Of a stretch of DNA of 64,000 nucleotides, positions 57,633-64,000 are shown piece by piece. The DNA is taken from positions 310,001 through 374,000 of the forward strand of contig NZ_SHNO01000001.1 of assembly GCF_026262645.1 (NCBI RefSeq), read 5' to 3'. A program made the translations under genes and the position numbers. Within the stretch, counting starts at the first letter, position 1. Each line of letters starts with the position of its first letter. The notes beneath the pieces are model-generated. The model saw nothing but the letters and a program-made list of their open reading frames with translations. It was not told the DNA's origin and did no database searches. This DNA is from Candidatus Marimicrobium litorale. GTDB lineage: Bacteria; Pseudomonadota; Gammaproteobacteria; Pseudomonadales; Halieaceae.

Positions 57633-57861
57633 TTAAGTGGCTATAAACGGCGTCGCGACGACCGCCTGAACACCAAACAAGCCCTGCTGGTGCGATCTGC
57701 ACACCTCAACCGACTGACCCGGTCAGGGCCGCGCCTTATGGCGTTAACACACTGAAAAACATCGAAAATATTTTTTCTAGAAATGCGACGTGCTTCCTCG
57801 TACGCACGGCGGGAGGAGGAGTATAGTTCCAGATATAGCTATATAGAATGGAATTCGTAAA
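57633..57861 (+). promoter_or_regulatory. Upstream region of the DUF4124 gene
   Basis: A small hairpin, ctgac/gtcag, occurs near 57713. A perfect 12-bp palindrome, atatagctatat, lies at 57833-57844, overlapping an AT-rich possible -10 region (tatagaat) just before the gene. A purine-rich ggaggagga near 57812 is too far from the ATG to be the ribosome-binding site. Confidence 0.35.
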
Positions 57862-58167
57862 ATGAAACAATTAATGGTTATTTTGGTGCTGGCGACGCTG
57901 CCTCTGGCGGTCCGTGCTGACATGTATATGTGCGTGGACCCACAGACTGGCGCTACCAGTTTCACCGATAAGGCCTGCAAGGGGGCGGCATCTCAGCAAG
58001 AGATCAAGGTTAACGCGATTAATCCCGGCGGGGTGCGGCAGGCGAGTCAGCCTCGCACGCGAGACAAGGCGTGGCGAAGTCAGGTGGATGCGCGCAAGAC
58101 GGGTACAGATTTCAACTCAGAACGCCGAGCTATTTACCGGGGCAAATCATTGACTGCGGCTAACTGA
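57862..58167 (+). CDS. DUF4124 domain protein, secreted
   Basis: The 101-residue protein has a signal peptide (KQLMVILVLATLPLAVRA) and a DUF4124 domain (MYMCVDPQTGATSFTDKACKG) with two cysteines that probably form a disulphide. The family is widespread in gammaproteobacterial periplasm and lacks an assigned function. The tail is basic. No partner gene is apparent. Confidence 0.8.
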   Translation: MKQLMVILVLATLPLAVRADMYMCVDPQTGATSFTDKACKGAASQQEIKVNAINPGGVRQASQPRTRDKAWRSQVDARKTGTDFNSERRAIYRGKSLTAAN

Positions 58168-58592
58168 TTTGCTCGTTGGCTGTTTTGCCGTTTTTATCGA
58201 CGGCGTCGCACACCGTGTAGGATGGCATCGGTTCAGCCATCATTCCGCCGACCGTATTTTTCCACGATAATAATTTATAAGCTGATGCTGCAACAGCCCG
58301 TTCAGCGGCCGGACGATTAGTGCGGTTGCGCGCTGCCCGTCGGCGCAATAATGATGGAGTGGCGGCGGGTATTTTGAGAGAACCAGGTCTTCGCGTGTAT
58401 CGCGGATCTGCCAAGCGGCATAACAAGTACCGTAAGCGCCATGGTTTGGTGGGCCTCTGTGCATGCGGGCTATAAAGGTACTATCACCACCTATCACCGC
58501 AGTACTCGTTATAATAGGACAGGTATTCGGCGCAGTGTCCGCAGCGGTGGCGCCCCGGACCATCCATGTATCCCGCTGTCTGGAGAAAAATG
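58168..58592. other. 425-nt stretch without a supported gene
   Basis: Two overlapping minus-strand open frames (88 and 107 codons) occur here, but neither has a recognisable family, a good ribosome-binding site or a plausible composition. No RNA gene, repeat or clear terminator was found. A decayed gene is possible but cannot be shown from this sequence. Confidence 0.4.
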
Positions 58593-59546
58593 ATGAAGTG
58601 GTTTTTGCTGTTTCTCGGTCTGTTCGCTGGCCTCATTGTCTTTCGTAAGTGGTTGGCGGGTAAGACATGGGTGCCGCAGCCTGCTGAAACGTTCGAGGGG
58701 AGACTGTTGCAGTTGGGCGAGAACCTTGTCGCGTTGCCGGATCGCTCACACCTGCCTACAGAAGTGGTCAGTAATACCACACTCATTTGTTTCCCCGGCT
58801 TTCTCGAGGACATGCGATATTTTTTAGAGGTGCACTACAACACGCCAGCGCGCTTGGTGCTTATCGGCAATGCAAACTATCAGAATCCCTTCGCTGCTGT
58901 GCCGGAGGAAACACCGGTCTGGTACGGCGATAACCCTCACTTGGTAGGCACGATCGCCCACGATGCATGGAGCCTTAATCGCGTGCTGGAGTGTATGACA
59001 GGCCCCGAGCGCGTGGTATTACACGGCCATTCGAGGGGTGGGGCCGTAATTCTGGAGGCCGGCCGTCAAAACCCCGCGATGGCTGCACGGTTGGAGGCGA
59101 TCCTTGAAGCGGCCGTGGTGCCTAAGGGGCGATTGGCGGGCCGTGATGAGAAACGGTTGAATCCTTTAGGTTTTTATCTTTACCCATTTGTTTTTTCGCT
59201 GCTGCGGCTTTTTCCGCAGAGAGTACTGAAATCGCCGATGATGTGGGTGACGAATGCGACCAAGGACCGTCTCGTCGCCTCAATACCATATGCACCGCGG
59301 CAGTACGCTACCGCTGTGGTCAATATCCGAGACATCATCGATTGGCAGGCGCGCACGGATCACAGCTACTACAATAGTTTTAAGCGGGCGACTCTGTATG
59401 TCGGTGAGCGCGATGGCGTTTTGTGGCGCAAGGCGATGCTCGAAAGTGCTGCCCAGTCGGAGGCGGTTGAGGTAATAAGGACTGAAGGTACAGATCATTT
59501 CATCAGCCTGGAGAGTCCTGATACGATCAGGGCATATTTTCAGTAG
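58593..59546 (+). CDS. Alpha/beta hydrolase with N-terminal membrane anchor
   Basis: The 317-residue protein has a hydrophobic N-terminus (WFLLFLGLFAGLIVF) and an alpha/beta-hydrolase core. The nucleophile elbow GHSRG gives S147, with the likely oxyanion region LICFPGF and a C-terminal His in EGTDHFISLE. It is probably an esterase or lipase-like enzyme. ATG 58593 is 7 nt from tggag; ATG 58590 is also possible. The substrate is unknown. It is convergent with HMG-CoA reductase. Confidence 0.75.
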   Translation: MKWFLLFLGLFAGLIVFRKWLAGKTWVPQPAETFEGRLLQLGENLVALPDRSHLPTEVVSNTTLICFPGFLEDMRYFLEVHYNTPARLVLIGNANYQNPFAAVPEETPVWYGDNPHLVGTIAHDAWSLNRVLECMTGPERVVLHGHSRGGAVILEAGRQNPAMAARLEAILEAAVVPKGRLAGRDEKRLNPLGFYLYPFVFSLLRLFPQRVLKSPMMWVTNATKDRLVASIPYAPRQYATAVVNIRDIIDWQARTDHSYYNSFKRATLYVGERDGVLWRKAMLESAAQSEAVEVIRTEGTDHFISLESPDTIRAYFQ

Positions 59547-59676
59547 CGCGCAAATCCCAAAAGCAGTTTCGGCTGAGTGCTTGCGGCAGTGGGTGCACAG
59601 TACCTGCAGCTTAGCCATGTGTGAAACAGGTCTTCTCTTTAACCCGTGACTCGTGACGCAGTGCAACGATGCGATT

Positions 59677-59694
59677 GGCAATAATATTATTGCC
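59677..59694. repeat. Perfect 18-bp palindrome between convergent genes
   Basis: The sequence ggcaataatattattgcc is its own reverse complement. It lies 10 nt beyond the HMG-CoA reductase stop and 130 nt beyond the hydrolase stop. It could form a hairpin that ends transcription in both directions or be a protein-binding site. There is no adjacent T-run. Confidence 0.6.
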
Positions 59695-59704
59695 GGGGCT
59701 TTTC

Positions 59705-60889
59705 TCAGCGATTGCGTCCAAGTTTTTCGTGTGCGTCTACCCACTCGTTAGCGCCAGTCTCCTTGTCCCGCTGCGCTGCCGCAACCAGGGATAACTCTCC
59801 GGCAACTGTCAGGCCCGCGGCAATTTCCAGCAGCTTGTAGGCCTTGTCCTGGCCGTAGCAACCCATAAGTTCCAGGCATTCCCGCTGCGTTGACAGGCTG
59901 GTGCCGCCACCGTAGGTGGCCATGATAAGGGCAGGGAGGGTGATGGAGTAGTAGAGATCGCCGTCGCTGGTTACGTAGTTATAAACAGAGCACTGGTTGG
60001 CTTCGCCGATATTCGCCATGTCCTGGCCGGTTGCCATAAATAAAGCGGCGAGCCCGTTGGCAGGATGAGCGGCGTTGTTGGAGGCGCCCGTGAGAAAAGC
60101 CGCCAGCGTACTCACGTTGTAGCTTATATGCATGTGTTCCGGACTGACCCGCAGCACATCCTGTAATACCTGCCGAGGGATAGTGATTTCTGCAGTGACT
60201 TTGCGGCCACGGCCTTTGAGGGAGTTAACAAATGAGGTTCTCTTTTCCGTGTCCATTCCACCTGAAAGGCCATAACTGCGCAGAGCGGGACATTGCGTGC
60301 GGATCCATTCGCAGGCGGCATAGGTCGCCTTACCCGTCATGTTTTGCCCCGCGGCATCACCCGTGCTGTAATCGAAACGAGTGTAGACCATGTTATGCAC
60401 GCAGTATTGTTCGATCTCCAGCAGCTTTCCTACAGACGTTGTTGCCTCTGCCTGAGCTTTGATAGCAGCAAAATTGGCGGTGAGCCAGTGGCCGAAATCC
60501 CGGGCGTCCCTTGCATTGCGGAAAAGGAATACCGGCGCTCGCTGCATGGCCTCACCGACTACAGTGGTGGTTACACCGCCACTTTCGCGAATCACTCGCA
60601 TACCTCGATTATAGCTTGCAACCAATGTGCCTTCGATGGTCGCCATGGGGACGTAAAATTCTCCCTGCGCGTGCTCGCCGTTTACCAATAAAGGACCTGC
60701 TACGCCGATAGGAAGCTGGGCGACACCGAACAGGTGTTCGCAGTTGCCCTCCATGGACTCAGGATCAAAAGAAAACGATTTGGTGTGGGACAATGTTGCG
60801 CCGGTTTTTTCTTCAAGGAATCCCTGTCGCTGCGAAATGATCGCACTGCTGTAATCGTTTTTGTTATCACGCGGAATTTTGTTTGTCAT
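59705..60889 (-). CDS. Hydroxymethylglutaryl-CoA reductase
   Basis: The 394-residue protein has the HMG-CoA reductase motifs PMATIEGTLVASYNRG with E86, a GDAAGQNMTGKATY segment with K187, ATGQDMANIGEANQ with D290, and YGGGTSLSTQ. H387 in DAHEKLGR is the likely C-terminal catalytic His, so the full Glu-Lys-Asp-His set appears present. It interconverts HMG-CoA and mevalonate. No other mevalonate-pathway gene is nearby, while ispG shows the MEP pathway. The direction and role are therefore unclear. Confidence 0.88.
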   Translation of the reverse strand: MTNKIPRDNKNDYSSAIISQRQGFLEEKTGATLSHTKSFSFDPESMEGNCEHLFGVAQLPIGVAGPLLVNGEHAQGEFYVPMATIEGTLVASYNRGMRVIRESGGVTTTVVGEAMQRAPVFLFRNARDARDFGHWLTANFAAIKAQAEATTSVGKLLEIEQYCVHNMVYTRFDYSTGDAAGQNMTGKATYAACEWIRTQCPALRSYGLSGGMDTEKRTSFVNSLKGRGRKVTAEITIPRQVLQDVLRVSPEHMHISYNVSTLAAFLTGASNNAAHPANGLAALFMATGQDMANIGEANQCSVYNYVTSDGDLYYSITLPALIMATYGGGTSLSTQRECLELMGCYGQDKAYKLLEIAAGLTVAGELSLVAAAQRDKETGANEWVDAHEKLGRNR

Positions 60890-60911
60890 GAGCTGCCCTT
60901 AAACTAGACGA

Positions 60912-60963
60912 TGTCAAGATAAGCGTGCTAAATTAACGACCGTCTCCTACAGTGTCAAGATAA
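60912..60963. promoter_or_regulatory. Direct repeats and promoter between HMG-CoA reductase and TetR genes
   Basis: The 11-mer tgtcaagataa occurs at 60912-60922 and 60953-60963, 41 bp apart, about four helical turns. On the minus strand each copy contains TTGACA. The copy at 60958-60953 is followed after 17 nt by taattt and could be the -35 box of the reductase promoter. The arrangement suggests a regulator, perhaps the adjacent TetR protein, bound at two sites on one DNA face. Confidence 0.5.
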
Positions 60964-60997
60964 ATTGGATAGGCGTGACGGCAAGGTGACAACACTC

Positions 60998-61627
60998 ATG
61001 GCAAATACACGTGCCTCATACGGCAGCTCTTACCATCATGGCGACCTCAAGGCGGTATTGTTGGATGAAACCGCTCGAATCGTTAGGGAAGAGGGTGAGG
61101 AGGCTTTGTCCCTCAGGCGCCTAGCGGCCACCGTAGGGGTTTCCCGGACGGCGCCATACCATCACTTTAAAAATAAGCAGAGCCTTCTTTGCGCTGTTGC
61201 AGAGGAGGGATTCGTGCGCTTCAATCAGGCTATGAAACTCGCGATGCGCAAGTCTCGTGCACAAGGCGATCGAGAAATCATGCGCGACTATGCTCGCGCC
61301 TATGTCAAATTCGCGGTCAACAACCGGGAGTATTACGATCTTATGTACGGAGCCAAGACCTGGCGCTCCGACGTGCTTGCGAAATCGTTGGCTAAGTCTG
61401 CCCGGGCTACCCTGCGAGGCAATATTGAGCGCCTACAGTCCTGGCAGGCCAGAGGTGGGATTGACGCCTCAATAGATGTTCCAGCGTTTGCGCAGGTGGC
61501 CTGGGGAACACTGCACGGTATCAGTCGCCTTTTGATCGATGGTATTTACACTGATTCCGCCTCTGTTCGTCGTATTTGTGATAACGCGGCTGATATGCTT
61601 TGGCATCGTTTGGCGCAGGACAGGTAG
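60998..61627 (+). CDS. TetR/AcrR family transcriptional regulator
   Basis: The 209-residue regulator has the TetR helix-turn-helix (EALSLRRLAATVGVSRTAPYHHFKNKQSLL) at about residues 30-65. Its C-terminal ligand domain is of the WHG type (MYGAKTWRS, AWGTLHGISRLLIDG). It is divergent from HMG-CoA reductase, with 108 nt between them. ATG 60998 was chosen; TTG 60965 and GTG 60986 are possible. It probably controls the reductase or itself. Confidence 0.88.
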   Translation: MANTRASYGSSYHHGDLKAVLLDETARIVREEGEEALSLRRLAATVGVSRTAPYHHFKNKQSLLCAVAEEGFVRFNQAMKLAMRKSRAQGDREIMRDYARAYVKFAVNNREYYDLMYGAKTWRSDVLAKSLAKSARATLRGNIERLQSWQARGGIDASIDVPAFAQVAWGTLHGISRLLIDGIYTDSASVRRICDNAADMLWHRLAQDR

Positions 61628-61715
61628 AGATGTTTCCGAGCACTGTATGCTTGTGCAACGGATTAATACAGATGCGCTGCGGTAATTTGAGACTCAATGA
61701 AAGTGCGAGGCGTCT

Positions 61716-62534
61716 ATGAGGTTTGCCAAGCCGTTTCTGACGGTGTTTGTTGCAGTGGTGCTTGTGATTGTGGGGGTTGGCTACACCCGCTTTTATGAGG
61801 CGTTGCATATTACGCCGCTAAACTTTGCTGCTGCACGGGATCAGGTTGTGCCCCATATACAGGTTGTGTGGCCAAGGGGTGAGGGACCGCACCCTGCGGT
61901 GCTGATGTTCCACGGCTGCGGAGGCGTCAAACCGGCTCTTTTAACACGCGCTAACGAATTCGCGAACCGGGGGTATGCCGCCGTTGTAATTGATAGCTTC
62001 AAGGGACGCAATATCGACTGGCAGAGGGTCTGCGATGGAGAAATCCTGTTCGGTGATCAGCGCGCAGTCGACGTGCTGGTGGGCCTGGACTTTGTTCGTC
62101 GCGACGCGCGTTTTGACCCCGGTCACCTGTTTCTGGCGGGATATTCCCACGGCGGTTGGACCGTGCTCGAAAGCGTGTTCTATAACGGAGAGCTGCCCAG
62201 AGGTTTGTTGGATGCGCCAAATACTTCTTTGGACGGCGTACGCGGCGTAGTGGCCTGGTATCCTTACTGCGGTCTGGTGGCGCGCTTCCGGGGCGGTTGG
62301 CAGGCGGAATTACCAATATTAATGTTATTGGCGGAAGAGGATCAAATAACACCTGCGCAGCCCTGTGTCGATGTTGCCCGGAGTATGGCGAGGGCGGGGC
62401 GACCGGTCGATTGGCGTGTTTTCGAGGATGCCGCACACGGTTTTGATACAACCCACGACTGGGTCCGAGGTTATGACGCGGAGATTCATGCTAAGGCTCG
62501 CGCAATACAGGAAGAATTTCTTGATGCTCATTGA
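61716..62534 (+). CDS. Dienelactone hydrolase-like alpha/beta hydrolase, secreted or anchored
   Basis: The 272-residue protein has an N-terminal hydrophobic segment (residues 5-24), so it probably acts in the periplasm. The core shows HGCGGVKP, the nucleophile elbow GYSHGG (S144) and the catalytic His in DAAHGFDTTHDW. Classical dienelactone hydrolases use Cys; Ser here suggests a carboxylesterase-like activity. The substrate is unknown. It lies 88 nt after the TetR gene. Confidence 0.8.
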   Translation: MRFAKPFLTVFVAVVLVIVGVGYTRFYEALHITPLNFAAARDQVVPHIQVVWPRGEGPHPAVLMFHGCGGVKPALLTRANEFANRGYAAVVIDSFKGRNIDWQRVCDGEILFGDQRAVDVLVGLDFVRRDARFDPGHLFLAGYSHGGWTVLESVFYNGELPRGLLDAPNTSLDGVRGVVAWYPYCGLVARFRGGWQAELPILMLLAEEDQITPAQPCVDVARSMARAGRPVDWRVFEDAAHGFDTTHDWVRGYDAEIHAKARAIQEEFLDAH

Positions 62535-62636
62535 GTCGGGCGTGGGTTTGTTGAAAGCTCGACAGGTAGCTTTGATGACGGCCCTTGGGCATAATGCGGG
62601 TAGTCTGAGACGCACAGGCTAGGGGCTGGCGACTGT

Positions 62637-64000
62637 ATGTATTATCAATATTTCGGGTTGAACGAGCCCCCGTTTTCTATCGCGGTTAACCCGCGCTATC
62701 TCTTTATGAGCCCCCGTCACCGGGACGCACTGGCCCATCTGCTGTATGGCGTAGGAGCTGGAGGAGGATTTATCCTCCTGACTGGAGAAGTGGGTACTGG
62801 CAAGACAACGATTAACCGTTGTTTGCTGGAACAGATTCCCCAGGACACGGATACGGCGATCATTCTAAACCCAGCTTTAAATGCAATGGAATTGCTCGCC
62901 AGCGTGTGTGATGAGCTCAATATCGACTACGATCAAAACAACCATACGCTGAAAACGCTGACGGACCACTTACATAAATTCTTGCTCGACAACCACGCGC
63001 GAAATCGCAAAACCGTTTTGCTGATAGACGAGGCCCAGCATCTGGAGTTTGATGTACTCGAACAGATCAGACTACTTACCAATCTGGAAACCAATAGCGA
63101 AAAACTGTTACAGATAATTTTGATTGGCCAGCCCGAACTGGCACAGATTCTGGCTCGGCCGGAGTTACGCCAACTCAATCAACGCATTACCGCCCGTTAC
63201 AATCTTGAACCTCTGAATCTTGAGGAGACTGGCGCTTATATCAATCACAGGCTGCAAGTGGCAGGCATGAGTCCAGAGCGCGTTATCTTCGGCAGCTCCG
63301 TGGTGCGCGGAATTTACAAGGTGACCCGCGGCATTCCGCGGGTAATCAACGTGCTTTGTGACCGTATGCTGTTGGGTGCCTATGGGCGTAACAAACCTCG
63401 CGCTGATCATGCGATGTTACAGCTGGCCGCGCGAGAAGTTCTTGGCGAAGCCTACACATTTAATCCTACCTGGCGTTGGGTGGGCGCGATCGTGCTGTTG
63501 GGTTTGTTAATCTGGGCAGGGGGCTGGTTTTTAGGGAGCTACACTGCGAATACGCCAACGCAGCCGCCCGTTGCCAGTGTGCAAACTACAGGGCCAGATG
63601 TTACTGCAGTGATAGCTGGGGCCGAGCCGTCAGCCGTTGATGTAGGGAGCGCCGCGCTGGCGGAAAGCGTGTCAGTCGACCCGGCGCAGATTTCTCTCGT
63701 TGAGCCTGTTGAGATGGCGGAGATCATGTGGCCCCCCGGGGACGCATTCGATAAGCTCTGGTCTATTTACTCGACTGAGCCGGCGTTACAACCGCCTTGT
63801 ACAGAGCGAGTTCATGCTGGCTTGGCGTGTTATGAGGGCGAGGCATGGACCTGGAACGAGATGCAGGCACTGGACAAACCCTTGTTACTGGATGTAATTA
63901 CCCAGGACAGGTTTTCCGCCGGCGTTCTGATATTGGGTATTACAGATACGACTGCCTGGGCTTTGTCGCGCAATGGCGTGATTGAGGTGCAACTGGCAGA
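62637..64000 (+). CDS. ExeA/GspA-like AAA ATPase (partial at window end)
   Basis: The frame is open from ATG 62637 to the window end (454 codons). It opens YYQYFGLNEPPFSIAVNP, as ExeA/GspA and MshM ATPases do. Walker A GEVGTGKT is at 50-57, Walker B LLIDEAQ at 128-134, a membrane helix at about 281-299, and a periplasmic part follows. ExeA works with ExeB to place the type II secretin through peptidoglycan; MshM serves pili. The C-terminal peptidoglycan-binding domain would lie beyond the window, as would any gspB partner. Confidence 0.88.
   Translation, partial: MYYQYFGLNEPPFSIAVNPRYLFMSPRHRDALAHLLYGVGAGGGFILLTGEVGTGKTTINRCLLEQIPQDTDTAIILNPALNAMELLASVCDELNIDYDQNNHTLKTLTDHLHKFLLDNHARNRKTVLLIDEAQHLEFDVLEQIRLLTNLETNSEKLLQIILIGQPELAQILARPELRQLNQRITARYNLEPLNLEETGAYINHRLQVAGMSPERVIFGSSVVRGIYKVTRGIPRVINVLCDRMLLGAYGRNKPRADHAMLQLAAREVLGEAYTFNPTWRWVGAIVLLGLLIWAGGWFLGSYTANTPTQPPVASVQTTGPDVTAVIAGAEPSAVDVGSAALAESVSVDPAQISLVEPVEMAEIMWPPGDAFDKLWSIYSTEPALQPPCTERVHAGLACYEGEAWTWNEMQALDKPLLLDVITQDRFSAGVLILGITDTTAWALSRNGVIEVQLA

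Noticed and set aside
58160-58563. Two overlapping minus-strand frames of 88 and 107 codons
   Set aside because: Neither has a recognised family or convincing start, and they overlap each other in different frames; recorded as an unexplained stretch instead.

Overview
The window is a chromosomal segment of an aerobic gammaproteobacterium. The order ndk, rlmN, pilF, rodZ, ispG, hisS, yfgM, bamB, der is the classical gammaproteobacterial block. Together with BluB, cobalamin riboswitches, a long-form (531-residue) isocitrate lyase and many acyl-CoA enzymes it suggests a marine Cellvibrionales/Halieaceae-like (OM60/NOR5-type) organism. That lineage is an inference from content and order; no rRNA or marker phylogeny was possible. 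I saw no tRNA, rRNA, CRISPR array, insertion sequence or prophage.

Layout. 1-3437: end of the isc operon (iscU tail, iscA, hscB, hscA, fdx, iscX). 3678-12292: ndk to der housekeeping run. 12302-19997: same strand with gaps under 30 nt, an accessory stretch of truncated haemoglobin, cytochrome c4-like protein, MauG/CcpA-like dihaem peroxidase, a beta-helix protein fused to cytochrome c, then SDR, acyl-CoA dehydrogenase, family III CoA-transferase and a MaoC-like hydratase. 20025-27374: MarC, an NTF2-like protein, a PhyH-type dioxygenase, isocitrate lyase with a clear terminator, an HxlR regulator and a YdeP-type molybdoenzyme. 27486-28763: O-acetylhomoserine sulfhydrylase.

28856-42724: a cobalamin import, salvage and remodelling island. 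A promoter and cobalamin riboswitch drive cobQ-cbiZ-btuC-btuD-cobU-cobT-cobC-cobS-cbiB-cobD-btuF-bluB on the plus strand. A second promoter and riboswitch drive btuB, with cobO behind it, on the minus strand. Together the genes cover outer-membrane uptake, ABC import, removal of a foreign lower-ligand loop (CbiZ), synthesis of 5,6-dimethylbenzimidazole (BluB) and rebuilding of the nucleotide loop. No corrin-ring genes are present here.

42816-64000: DUF501 protein, DAHP synthase, LLM oxidoreductase, a small secreted protein, glutamate dehydrogenase, AI-2E-type permease, potassium channel, a four-gene FUSC-type efflux system, a DUF4212/sodium:solute symporter pair, a PadR regulator, a DUF4124 protein, an alpha/beta hydrolase, HMG-CoA reductase divergent from a TetR regulator, a dienelactone-hydrolase-like protein, and an ExeA-like ATPase cut by the window end.

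The strongest items for follow-up are the paired B12 riboswitches that share a hairpin downstream of the aptamer, the CbiZ/BluB remodelling operon, the haem-rich beta-helix/peroxidase cluster, the shortened RodZ, and an HMG-CoA reductase in an organism that also has the MEP enzyme IspG.
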